In this document: positions 24,860 to 30,737 of the stretch, piece by piece
Numbering within the stretch: the stretch's first letter is position 1
How the letters are laid out: the number at the start of each line of letters is the position of its first letter
Virus record (IMG/VR): IMGVR_UViG_3300035665_000131
Location: 1-36,585 of that record
Direction: 5' to 3' (one strand)
DNA length: 36,585 nucleotides
Source: a virus
Made by a program: the position numbers and the translations under genes
The notes under the pieces: model-generated
Databases searched by the model: none
Seen by the model: the letters and a program-made list of their open reading frames with translations, nothing else
Told to the model about the DNA's origin: nothing

Positions 24860-24959
24860 AGAACACGGAGAGGATAATGGCCGAGATAAAGGTAGAGAGC
24901 ACCACAATAACAGTGCTGTACCACAGGATCAGAGCCGCCGACTTCAATACTTCAATCAT
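24828..24959 (-). CDS. Single-span membrane micropeptide
   Basis: A 43-residue protein, MIEVLKSAALILWYSTVIVV then VLSTFISAIILSVF, one membrane-spanning run from residue 8 to 34, and a short basic tail (AIRSGRLDR). It overlaps the following gene by 32 bases and the previous one by 8, the compact style of this block. Unknown function; a small inner-membrane peptide. Confidence 0.65.
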   Translation of the reverse strand: MIEVLKSAALILWYSTVIVVLSTFISAIILSVFYAIRSGRLDR

Positions 24960-25080
24960 TACAAACAGTTTTAAGGGTTTTCATAATTTCTTCCTCGGTA
25001 AAATCTAAAGCCTGGGCCATAGACAAAAAGTTGTAGACCAGGTCTTCCACGTCATGCTCTCCATCGATAGAAACGGTCAT
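24952..25080 (-). CDS. Small acidic protein after tRNA-Arg
   Basis: A 42-residue protein from ATG at 25080 (MTVSIDGEHDVEDLVYNFLS), with a helix and acidic tail. An in-frame ATG at 25167 would start inside the tRNA gene, so the later start is preferred, though a non-ATG start between 25080 and 25116 is possible because residues just upstream look coding-like. Function unknown. Confidence 0.55.
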   Translation of the reverse strand: MTVSIDGEHDVEDLVYNFLSMAQALDFTEEEIMKTLKTVCND

Positions 25081-25115
25081 GGAGTCTCTGTTGCGGCAGA
25101 TTTTGATCTCAAGAG

Positions 25116-25189
25116 TGGGCCGGGAGGGACTCAAACCCTCATGGTTCAATTTAGAAGATTGATGCATTGTTCAGTTATGCTACCAGCCC
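25116..25189 (-). tRNA. tRNA-Arg (anticodon UCU)
   Basis: Read on the minus strand, all four arms pair: acceptor GGGCTGG with CCGGCCC (7 bp, one G-U), D-stem GCAT/ATGC, anticodon stem TCAAT/ATTGA with loop CTTCTAA, variable ACCAT, and T-stem GAGGG/CCCTC with loop TTTGAGT. Anticodon TCT decodes AGA. The discriminator is A; CCA is not encoded. The D-loop lacks the usual GG, and the T-loop is slightly divergent. The phage genes of this block use AGA and AGG freely (for example 33570..34331), so supplying this tRNA is sensible. Confidence 0.85.
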
Positions 25190-25221
25190 TTTGGGGCGAA
25201 GTTAAACAAGTTTGGATTGGT

Positions 25222-25452
25222 TCAGTCTTTTTTCGACGTAATTTCTTCGGTCAGGAAATCCATTATTTCCCTAGAAGCTAGTGCTATAGGAGAAATATCG
25301 ATCTTGTGCCTGGCGTCCCAAAGGAACACGGCGATGATATTAAAGTATACCTCGTCCGCACCTGGCCCGCTGTCATCAAGCCAGTATTCATAGTCGACAT
25401 AGAACTCTATGTCCTCCCAGTCAGGGATCTTAATGATGTCGTAGTCTAGCAT
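25222..25452 (-). CDS. Unknown acidic protein next to the methyltransferase
   Basis: A 76-residue acidic protein (MLDYDIIKIPDWEDIEFYVDY), overlapping the methyltransferase end by 23 bases. Alternating aromatic and acidic residues suggest a small beta-alpha fold. It may be a DNA mimic in principle (high D/E content), but no family is recognised and this is speculation. Confidence 0.7.
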   Translation of the reverse strand: MLDYDIIKIPDWEDIEFYVDYEYWLDDSGPGADEVYFNIIAVFLWDARHKIDISPIALASREIMDFLTEEITSKKD

Positions 25453-26461
25453 CTTCTATAGCCTTAAAGATTTGATATACAACTTGTGGCACTACGGCGT
25501 TTCCATATGCCTTTACTGACTCTTTTCTCCATTTTGGAAAGGTAATTCCGTCCAATTCACGGGGAAGCCCATCATCTCCGCCACAAACCGGGGATTCAGT
25601 TGGGAAGTGCTCCCAGTTCCCAACTTGATGAAATTGGGAAGCTGCCCATCGTGCTTCATCTTGTTCCCGTTCTCTCCTCTCAAATGCTCTAATGAGTTGG
25701 CCCCCTTGTAGTCCCTCGCTGCGGGTGTCGGTAGCATTCCGTTCGCTGCTAATTGCTTCAACGGAACTTGCAGCGCATCCCCGTGCTTCTCCTTCGCTCG
25801 TTGCCACGCCTCCGGGCTGCGCGGCGTGTTGTAGTCGAACATCGTCGGCGTTGGCAGCATCCCGTAAACTACCTGGCTCGCCAGACCGTTGTACTTCGTT
25901 CCATTCTTGTAGCCGTTGCGTTCGGCTCTCGCTCGCATCTTCTCTGGAGATTCTGCTCGGTCGGTAGTTGTTGGAGTTTGTAGCAACCCACCATATCCGA
26001 TCCCGTCGGTGGGGTGCGCCAACACCCGCAGCTGGAATGACGCCCGTCCATACTTCGTACCCCATAGCTTCCAAGTCAGCGCACACCTCCTCGAAGACCA
26101 CGCCCCCGTTCCAATTAAGGAGGCCGCGTACGTTTTCGCCCACAACGTAGGCCGGGGCAACCTCTGATATGATGCGACACATTTCGGGCCATAGGTGGCG
26201 TTCGTCGTCCTTTCCGAGTCGCTTTCCTGCGCTTGAGTAAGGCTGGCAGGGAAAGCCCCCGCTGAGGATGTCGACGGATCCTCTCCATTGGGTTCCATCG
26301 AATGTTTTGACGTCGTCATAGGATTTGGATTGGGGGAAGTGATACTGAAGCACGGATTGACAGAAGGAATCTTTTTCTACGTGGAAGACATTCGTCCATC
26401 CCATCCACTCGGCAGCGAGGTCAAAGCCTCCTATACCGCTAAATAATGATGCGTGATTCAT
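25430..26461 (-). CDS. DNA (cytosine-5) methyltransferase
   Basis: A 343-residue C5-MTase with the ordered motifs: I (LFSGIGGFD, residues 6-14), IV (GGFPCQPYSSAGKR, catalytic Cys72), VI (GENV, 108-111), VIII (APHRRDRIWWV, 149-159) and X (KAYGNAVVPQV near the C-terminus). Between motif VIII and the conserved TESPVCGGDDGLP segment lies a 110-residue hydrophilic, low-complexity stretch instead of a clear target recognition domain; this stretch lies opposite the strongest part of an overprinted gene. Expected role: protecting phage DNA from host restriction. Confidence 0.93.
   Translation of the reverse strand: MNHASLFSGIGGFDLAAEWMGWTNVFHVEKDSFCQSVLQYHFPQSKSYDDVKTFDGTQWRGSVDILSGGFPCQPYSSAGKRLGKDDERHLWPEMCRIISEVAPAYVVGENVRGLLNWNGGVVFEEVCADLEAMGYEVWTGVIPAAGVGAPHRRDRIWWVATNSNNYRPSRISREDASESRTQRLQEWNEVQRSGEPGSLRDAANADDVRLQHAAQPGGVATSEGEARGCAASSVEAISSERNATDTRSEGLQGGQLIRAFERREREQDEARWAASQFHQVGNWEHFPTESPVCGGDDGLPRELDGITFPKWRKESVKAYGNAVVPQVVYQIFKAIEDARLRHH
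25513..26319 (-). CDS. Overprinted methyltransferase-companion protein
   Basis: A 268-residue frame lying entirely inside the methyltransferase gene, same strand, shifted frame. It is not a random shadow: it has the signature of proteins that accompany C5 methyltransferases in phages and mobile elements, with SSRRCALTWKLWGTKYGR (75-92), three threonine-proline motifs LQTPT (113-117), LPTPT (155-159) and LPTPA (196-200), and the terminal LNPRFVAEMMGFPVNW (241-256). An ATG at 26319 starts it. Its function is unknown to me; a target-recognition or specificity subunit role for the methyltransferase is inference. Confidence 0.75.
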   Translation of the reverse strand: MTTSKHSMEPNGEDPSTSSAGAFPASLTQAQESDSERTTNATYGPKCVASYQRLPRPTLWAKTYAASLIGTGAWSSRRCALTWKLWGTKYGRASFQLRVLAHPTDGIGYGGLLQTPTTTDRAESPEKMRARAERNGYKNGTKYNGLASQVVYGMLPTPTMFDYNTPRSPEAWQRAKEKHGDALQVPLKQLAANGMLPTPAARDYKGANSLEHLRGENGNKMKHDGQLPNFIKLGTGSTSQLNPRFVAEMMGFPVNWTELPFQNGEKSQ

Positions 26462-26483
26462 ACATTATGGGCCTATTTTGCCT

Positions 26484-26654
26484 TTAAGAAAGGGATTTAC
26501 ACTCATCTTCTTTGACTACGGCATAGTCAAGTTGAGGACACCAGACGTATGAGGGATCGAATCGCGTTCGCAATTCCTTCATGGCGGCGTCAGCAATTTC
26601 GTTGTTTGAACCTTCTGCCAGCTCAATCAACTCGTCTTCAGGTAGTTCGTTCAT
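26484..26654 (-). CDS. Small acidic protein with repeat-like helix
   Basis: A 56-residue protein (ELIELAEGSNNEIADAAMKE then LRTRFDPSYVWC). The pattern E-L-x(5)-N-x-x-(I/A)-A-x-x-A-M-K-E-L-R-x-R-F-D-P-x-Y is found in small Bacteroidetes phage proteins that I know only as hypothetical. It overlaps the following gene by 17 bases. Two cysteines are present. Function unknown. Confidence 0.65.
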   Translation of the reverse strand: MNELPEDELIELAEGSNNEIADAAMKELRTRFDPSYVWCPQLDYAVVKEDECKSLS

Positions 26655-26919
26655 GTATTACAGAGTTTGGATCGTTTTTACTCCCGAGTTTGGCTAGTCC
26701 TTGGTCATTAACAAGGTCAAATTGATCCCCAATCTCCCTTAATGTACCTCCCAATATCTTTGCAAGATTTCTAACTGCATCAAGTTCAAGAGATTCTAAC
26801 CACTTGTCTTGTACTGCCACGGGACAGTCTTCAAAACAAGTAGGTTCTTTTTTCTCTTCATCTTCAAACTTGTGCAAGATGTACACTCCGCTAAGGTTCC
26901 TGCGTTTCAATTCATTCAT
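26638..26919 (-). CDS. Unknown protein
   Basis: A 93-residue protein with CFEDCP, then a helical segment (AVQDKWLESLELDAVRNLAK) and ILGGTLREIGDQFDL. No recognised family. It is followed by the small acidic gene with a 17-base overlap, and its start lies 20 bases downstream (on the minus strand) from a tRNA-like structure. Confidence 0.7.
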   Translation of the reverse strand: MNELKRRNLSGVYILHKFEDEEKKEPTCFEDCPVAVQDKWLESLELDAVRNLAKILGGTLREIGDQFDLVNDQGLAKLGSKNDPNSVIHERTT

Positions 26920-26939
26920 GGTATCGTTTTTGGGTTTAG

Positions 26940-27041
26940 TAGCCAGGGCAGGATTCGAACCTGCAATGTGGGCTCCGTAATGAGGGTCGTACCATTTCGA
27001 CTTGCCGAACTTGAGTCCGTTTACCTATCCACTACCTGACT
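26940..27041 (-). tRNA. Anomalous tRNA-like gene, about 102 nt, isotype unclear
   Basis: On the minus strand the acceptor AGTCAGG/CCTGGCT pairs over 7 bp (one G-U) and the T-arm GCAGG-TTCGAAT-CCTGC is perfect; discriminator A. A D-arm-like GTGGATAGGT follows the 5' acceptor. The middle is 70 bases, too long for a normal tRNA. A loop reading CTCAAGT would give anticodon CAA (Leu) with a large variable region, but the stem has two mismatches. It may be a degenerate or highly derived tRNA, a tRNA carrying an insertion, or a tRNA-like RNA processing element. Confidence 0.45.
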
Positions 27042-27140
27042 AACGCTGTCTTTCCTGCCGTCATCACTTTTCTTGCAGTGAGCCGTGTTTCCTAGTCTCC
27101 AGGAACCAATAGCACCCGTTTATACTCTGGGTACACCGAG
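27042..27140 (-). other. Structured spacer between tRNA genes
   Basis: About 100 bases with no gene. On the minus strand it can form at least two hairpins: TCACT/AGTGA around an 8-base loop containing GCAAGAAA, and TTCCT/AGGAA around a 7-base loop. No tRNA cloverleaf fits it. Possibly a small RNA or a processing spacer of the tRNA transcript. Confidence 0.3.
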
Positions 27141-27217
27141 TGGTGCTCCCTGCTGGGCTTGAACCAGCGACCAGCGGATTATGAGTCCGACGCTCTAACC
27201 GACTGAGCTAAGGGAGC
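27141..27217 (-). tRNA. tRNA with anticodon CAU (Ile2-like or Met)
   Basis: A standard tRNA: acceptor GCTCCCT/AGGGAGC, D-arm GCTC-AGTCGGTTA-GAGC, anticodon stem TCGGA/TCCGC (one mismatch) with loop CTCATAA, T-arm GCTGG-TTCAAGC-CCAGC, discriminator A, and an encoded CCA. The stretch around GACTCATAATC and GGTCGCTGGTTCAAG resembles bacterial tRNA-Ile(CAU), the lysidine-modified type that reads AUA, more than elongator Met, but this cannot be settled by sequence alone. Its 5' 23 bases overlap the 3' end of a protein gene. Confidence 0.9.
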
Positions 27218-27620
27218 GAGGAACCCTCGAGCGGATCATATCTAAGATATCATCCCTATTCTCGATGCCCATAGACACCAAATACTCGTCAAAGTCAGAT
27301 ATCACACAGTCTACGTTGTAGTTCTTGATCGCACGCTGAGCAAGAACGTACATCTCGTGGTAGCCCTTCCAATAGAGCATATTCGACTCGTGTTTCTTGC
27401 GGGCGTAAACCACAGCGTAGTGATCGGTATCGAAGTATGAGCTGATGGTCACATACGTAAAGTGTCCCACCAAAGCACACATGATAGCAGCACGAGGCAT
27501 ATACTGCTCTTTCGTCTTGACCCCGTTCTTTCTCTCTATGCCCACCTTGCGGTAGAAGCTCTCGATGATGGGGCCCAAACTCTCTTTATCCATCTTTACT
27601 TGTTTTTTTGATTTCGTCAA
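27195..27620 (-). CDS. DnaA domain IV-like DNA-binding protein
   Basis: A 141-residue protein. Residues about 42-77 (MPRAAIMCALVGHFTYVTIS then SYFDTDHYAVVYARKKH) follow the DnaA domain IV pattern: P-R at the basic-loop position, a helix, a helix-turn-helix, then D-H-x-x-V and A-x-K-K of the signature; the usual Arg before DH is Thr here. No AAA+ domain is present, so it is a stand-alone binder, probably of DnaA-box-like sites. The stop codon TAG falls inside the adjacent tRNA, so the last 23 bases overlap it. Met10 at 27593 is an alternative start. Confidence 0.65.
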   Translation of the reverse strand: MTKSKKQVKMDKESLGPIIESFYRKVGIERKNGVKTKEQYMPRAAIMCALVGHFTYVTISSYFDTDHYAVVYARKKHESNMLYWKGYHEMYVLAQRAIKNYNVDCVISDFDEYLVSMGIENRDDILDMIRSRVPRSLSSVG

Positions 27621-28050
27621 ATGAATCGGGCCAATATGTCTCCCAGTCCTTTATGTCAGGATCTACTGCATAGATGCAGGCTACTCCAGGCTTTATCATG
27701 TTGTAACCCACATAACGCATAGTCTTCCACCCCTGCTCATCTCGAACTTGAACTAACTCGCCAAGCTCATATTTTGAACGCAATTCTTTTTCAGTGGTGT
27801 CGTTATACCAGTCGTCAAATAAAACAGGATCCATCTCCCATATATTATGATCTCCTATCCTGATATGGTCAGCAAGACCATTGCCCAGATGACGGTGCTT
27901 TACATTCTCGTAAGCTTCCCTAGTAACAAAAATCATTTCTCCATCGGCAATTAAAGCTGGCTGAGCAGTCTCCCATGACTGCCAGGGCTTATGACCGATT
28001 CCCGTGATAGTCTTGCCCATCAATTCATCGACCCCATAAATCCTATCCAT
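27586..28050 (-). CDS. Unknown protein
   Basis: A 154-residue protein (MDRIYGVDELMGKTITGIGH) with a Trp/Asp-rich body (DHNIWEMDPVLFDDWYND, DIKDWETYWPDSFDEI) and a strand-rich middle (ELVQVRDEQGWKTMRYVGYN) reminiscent of small SH3-like barrels. It overlaps the DnaA-like gene by 35 bases and the next gene by 8. Not recognised. Confidence 0.75.
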   Translation of the reverse strand: MDRIYGVDELMGKTITGIGHKPWQSWETAQPALIADGEMIFVTREAYENVKHRHLGNGLADHIRIGDHNIWEMDPVLFDDWYNDTTEKELRSKYELGELVQVRDEQGWKTMRYVGYNMIKPGVACIYAVDPDIKDWETYWPDSFDEIKKTSKDG

Positions 28051-28264
28051 GATTCCTGATTTCGAATTCTTGAACTAAAATCTCTCCGTCAGCAGACCTG
28101 ATCATATAGACGATGTCTCGAAGGCGGTATACAAGTGCCGTAACTATGTAAGGGGTGGCTTCTTCGTCAACAACATGACATACTATATCTCCTATTTCGA
28201 ACTTTGGTTCCTGATAAATACGCCGTCTACCGTTTTTCCAGTTCTCGAAGCGATTTCTTTCCAT
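28043..28264 (-). CDS. Small SH3-like barrel protein, unknown
   Basis: A 73-residue protein with a basic first third (MERNRFENWKNGRRRIYQEP) and then FEIGDIVCHVVDEE, YIVTALVYRLRDIVYMIR, a pattern like small SH3/KOW-type barrels. Its first 25 codons overlap the 3' end of the MazG-like gene by 73 bases in another frame. No other Met allows a shorter start before the barrel region, so the overlap appears genuine. Confidence 0.65.
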   Translation of the reverse strand: MERNRFENWKNGRRRIYQEPKFEIGDIVCHVVDEEATPYIVTALVYRLRDIVYMIRSADGEILVQEFEIRNHG

Positions 28265-28506
28265 GCTTTCTCTAAGGCTTCATCAGGTTCATATCCCAAT
28301 TGGTAAGACAAAATGATTAAGGTCACGAAGCTGTCGCCCAAGGCGTCCAGCAGCTCGTCTTCGCCCTTCTTCTTGGAAAGGCAGCTCGCCAGCTCTCCCA
28401 CCTCCTCCACCACCTTCAGCATCTGGGACTTGGCGTTAGAAGCCGCCAAGAGGTCTCTTTCTTGAGCCCAGTCGCGGATAAACAACTGCAAGTTATTCCA
28501 TCTCAT
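28192..28506 (-). CDS. MazG-like nucleotide pyrophosphohydrolase
   Basis: A 104-residue protein with the MazG-like hallmark: KVVEEVGELA at 31-40, followed by ELLDALGDSF at 51-60 that supplies the metal-binding acidic residues (E34, E35, E38, D54, D58). It hydrolyses (d)NTPs to monophosphates; in phages it may adjust nucleotide pools or counter ppGpp. The C-terminus SRTGKTVDGVFIRNQ is the usual one, so the gene is complete. Confidence 0.88.
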   Translation of the reverse strand: MRWNNLQLFIRDWAQERDLLAASNAKSQMLKVVEEVGELASCLSKKKGEDELLDALGDSFVTLIILSYQLGYEPDEALEKAWKEIASRTGKTVDGVFIRNQSSK

Positions 28507-28885
28507 CTTCAGAGTAGATATTGAGTTTGTACAGGTCGCTTACCTTCAGGACGATACGAGCCAAAGCCCGCTTCTCCGCCATAGCGATAGGGTAAGAGTT
28601 TTTGGTGTTCGCTGGCGACGATTCGCCAAAAGTGACGATATATTGACCGTTTTCTTTGTGCCTGGCCTCAGCACGGACACAGTAGCAGCTTTTTTCTACG
28701 TTCGTAAATTCTCGACACGCCTCAAGGTTGATATCGTACGTCTCAATCACCTTGGCCTGGATCCTCTCCACGCCGCTCCTCGTGATCACCACGAAGCCCT
28801 GTGGAGCCTTCCAGAAGTCGTCTTTCGTAAGGTTGTACTTGGCAGCCAGCTCGCGGAACTTCTGCGCTTGCGATTCTTTAACCAT
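28493..28885 (-). CDS. Unknown protein, possible recombination-associated
   Basis: A 130-residue protein. The C-terminal part YPIAMAEKRALARIVLKVSDL then YSEDE resembles the A-x-K-R-A-x-x-R-x-(I/V)-L motif near the end of Erf/Rad52-like single-strand annealing families, where it is followed by an acidic tail. The N-terminal part has a strand-rich region around QGFVVITRSGVERIQAKVIE. Full annealase length (about 200 or more) is not reached, so this is only a weak hint. Confidence 0.65.
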   Translation of the reverse strand: MVKESQAQKFRELAAKYNLTKDDFWKAPQGFVVITRSGVERIQAKVIETYDINLEACREFTNVEKSCYCVRAEARHKENGQYIVTFGESSPANTKNSYPIAMAEKRALARIVLKVSDLYKLNIYSEDEME

Positions 28886-29111
28886 TGATCAGTTGTTTGT
28901 AAGCCCTCTCGAGCTTGTACTTTAATTCTTCGTTCTCCCTCTTTAAGTCAGAGCACATACCACTCAAAGTATGCACCGCCGTAGCGGCATTCATCAGATC
29001 ATTTCTCAGATCCATCCACGCCTCTTTTTTCTCGCCGCTCAATCCCGTCGACTGTATCGAAGCCAGATAGGCCGTTGCCGTGAGCTTCGTAATGAGTTGA
29101 TCCACGTTCAT
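28878..29111 (-). CDS. Small helical protein with coiled coil
   Basis: A 77-residue protein, helical, ending in a coiled coil (SDLKRENEELKYKLERAYKQ). Its 5' 113 bases overlap the DUF3310 gene in a different frame, while its own coiled coil is outside the overlap. It overlaps the following gene by 8 bases. Unknown function. Confidence 0.65.
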   Translation of the reverse strand: MNVDQLITKLTATAYLASIQSTGLSGEKKEAWMDLRNDLMNAATAVHTLSGMCSDLKRENEELKYKLERAYKQLING

Positions 29112-29298
29112 AGTTATCGATTAGGTATTGGATATAGGTCATAGCTTTCTTGAGGTCTTCCACACCTCCTTTGTCGCGCCAGCGGCTCACATACTTGATG
29201 ACGTTGCCCTCGCAGAAGGGTATGTCGTTCTTGAAGATGAATTCCGTAGGCTGGATAGCCATCTTGGAATAGTGCTTAGGAGAAAGTCCATTTTTCAT
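28999..29298 (-). CDS. DUF3310 protein (SaV-like)
   Basis: A 99-residue protein with the DUF3310 signature: HYSKMAIQPTEFIFKN (9-24), EGNVIKYVSRWRDKGG (30-45), EDLKKAMTYIQYLID (47-61). This family is common in phages and was named in some as a nucleotide-kinase-associated small protein; its real function is unknown. The C-terminal 37 residues beyond the domain are encoded by the region shared with the next gene. Confidence 0.85.
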   Translation of the reverse strand: MKNGLSPKHYSKMAIQPTEFIFKNDIPFCEGNVIKYVSRWRDKGGVEDLKKAMTYIQYLIDNYERGSTHYEAHGNGLSGFDTVDGIERREKRGVDGSEK

Positions 29299-29734
29299 TG
29301 AGCATCTTGCTTTCGTAGTACCGGAATACAGGGTGAGAGAATTTTACAGAGACGAATGGGGCGGAACCGCGTGGCTTGAGGAGCATCACCTTCTCTACCT
29401 TGCCGGTATAGACGACGTCGCAGGGCTCGGTAGTTTCTTCCGCTGTGCAAGAGTCTTCGATGATCTTGTTGGCGATCTGCTCAGCTTGGCGGATATCGAG
29501 CAGCGAAGGCAGCCACTCGGGAGAGTAGAACGAGATTCTTGAGAGCAGGTCGCGGCCATAATGCTCGGCCCACTCCTCGTCGATGGTCTCGTTGTCTTCG
29601 ATGTAGTCGAGCGTGTCTTCCAACCGCCACTTGACGAAAGATTCTTCGAAGGCTTTGGGCTGGATCTTGCAGTGAGCACGGATGACGCCGCGCTCTCCCA
29701 ACAACACGAAGGCAAGTTTTTCAATGAAGTTCAT
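29276..29734 (-). CDS. Unknown acidic protein
   Basis: A 152-residue protein (start ATG at 29734, MNFIEKLAFVLLGERGVIRA); an earlier ATG at 29785 is not preferred because it lies inside the upstream gene. It is rich in acidic residues and Trp (YIEDNETIDEEWAEHYG), with a C-terminal strand region (VVYTGKVEKVMLLKPRG). No family recognised. Confidence 0.7.
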   Translation of the reverse strand: MNFIEKLAFVLLGERGVIRAHCKIQPKAFEESFVKWRLEDTLDYIEDNETIDEEWAEHYGRDLLSRISFYSPEWLPSLLDIRQAEQIANKIIEDSCTAEETTEPCDVVYTGKVEKVMLLKPRGSAPFVSVKFSHPVFRYYESKMLNEKWTFS

Positions 29735-30012
29735 GACAACCACTTTAAGTGTTCCTCTAAATTGTCCACATCCAAAAGGATGCACAAGTCTAACAACTTT
29801 TGCCTACTCAAGTCAAGGTCGGCGTAAACTTTTTCTTGGTAGTAGGTGGATTCCCTCACCTCCAAGAGCAGCCTGCCCTTGATCATCCACGCCAGGTGGG
29901 CGCAGCAGTCTTCTACCATATTTTTTTGGCCTCTAAACTGTCGGCCTTTGGCATTCTTGAGGTCATAAAACAACCTCATCATCTGGTTGGCGGAGGGGAT
30001 CAGTTGAGACAT
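29731..30012 (-). CDS. Unknown helical protein
   Basis: A 93-residue protein (MSQLIPSANQMMRLFYDLKN) with two cysteines (CC at 36-37), a long basic helix, then YADLDLSRQKLLDLCILLDV. Overlaps its neighbours by 4 and 13 bases. Unknown function. Confidence 0.7.
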   Translation of the reverse strand: MSQLIPSANQMMRLFYDLKNAKGRQFRGQKNMVEDCCAHLAWMIKGRLLLEVRESTYYQEKVYADLDLSRQKLLDLCILLDVDNLEEHLKWLS

Positions 30013-30203
30013 GGTTTTTGGGATGTGAGTTCTTCCATAGCAGTTACTTTGTGGGCCTTGTTGTAGATCCTCAAGACCTCTACACAGTCTTTGACGGCCC
30101 TCACGGCTTCTTGCAGGCCCTCGCTGGGGGCTACGATAGACAGGAACATAAGGTTCACGGCCAGGTCTTGCAGGTCTTCTTCAGTCCTCTTGAAATTCTT
30201 CAT
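30000..30203 (-). CDS. Unknown small helical protein
   Basis: A 67-residue helical protein starting at 30203 (MKNFKRTEEDLQDLAVNLMF). A longer frame upstream begins inside the next gene and has an unlikely Ser/Thr/Arg-rich start, so the shorter one is chosen. No recognised domain. Confidence 0.65.
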   Translation of the reverse strand: MKNFKRTEEDLQDLAVNLMFLSIVAPSEGLQEAVRAVKDCVEVLRIYNKAHKVTAMEELTSQKPCLN

Positions 30204-30504
30204 CGTACATATCGTTAAGGGATTCTGTAAAGCGCACAGCGAAGTTGTAGGCAGATGCCTGATCGTTGAAGATCTGGACACCGCGCTTCTTGTAGTCTTC
30301 CTCCCAGAGGTAGACCGTAGCGACGATGCCTTCGGGTTCTTGGGTGATACACACCACGTAGGGGTTGCAGTCAAAGCCGCTGATCTTGGCGCTTACATGG
30401 CCCAAGCCCTCTTCGTACACGTCGCGCTCGAGATAGGCGCTCCAGCTCTCGCTCTTGGTCTTGTAGACCACCTTCGAGTCTTCAATCCTTACGTAGTATT
30501 TCAT
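30181..30504 (-). CDS. Unknown small protein
   Basis: A 107-residue protein starting MKYYVRIEDSKVVYKTKSES (ATG at 30504). It alternates beta strands and helices and has an acidic end (ESLNDMYDEEFQED). The family is not recognised. It overlaps the following gene by 23 bases. Confidence 0.65.
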   Translation of the reverse strand: MKYYVRIEDSKVVYKTKSESWSAYLERDVYEEGLGHVSAKISGFDCNPYVVCITQEPEGIVATVYLWEEDYKKRGVQIFNDQASAYNFAVRFTESLNDMYDEEFQED

Positions 30505-30568
30505 AGGAGATTTTTGTGAAAATAGAGTTGCCAAAGTAGTCCTCCTCTGAGAACTTATAGCCTTCCAT
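30482..30568 (-). CDS. 28-residue candidate micropeptide
   Basis: MEGYKFSEEDYFGNSIFTKI plus eight residues, 28 in all. It fills the otherwise empty 30505-30554 and overlaps the upstream gene by 14 bases and the downstream by 23, the genome's usual style. No membrane segment. The call rests on fit and composition only. Confidence 0.4.
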   Translation of the reverse strand: MEGYKFSEEDYFGNSIFTKISYEILRKD

Positions 30569-30737
30569 ATCTTTCTTGGAAAAGCCTTCGCATAGAACGG
30601 TCTGTTTGATCTTCTTCACTCCAGTGCTGGTATGGGTAGATGACATTGAAGATTTCTTCCAGTTCAGGAGAAAGTACAGGCGTACGCTTCCTCTTTTGCT
30701 CTAGATAGAGCTGCTTATAGGTCTTATTTTCTTCCAT
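30555..30737 (-). CDS. Unknown small basic/acidic protein
   Basis: A 60-residue protein (MEENKTYKQLYLEQKRKRTP) with a charged helical N-terminus and a conserved-looking PYQHWSEEDQTDRSMRR. No family recognised. Overlaps the previous gene by 37 bases. Confidence 0.6.
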   Translation of the reverse strand: MEENKTYKQLYLEQKRKRTPVLSPELEEIFNVIYPYQHWSEEDQTDRSMRRLFQERYGRL

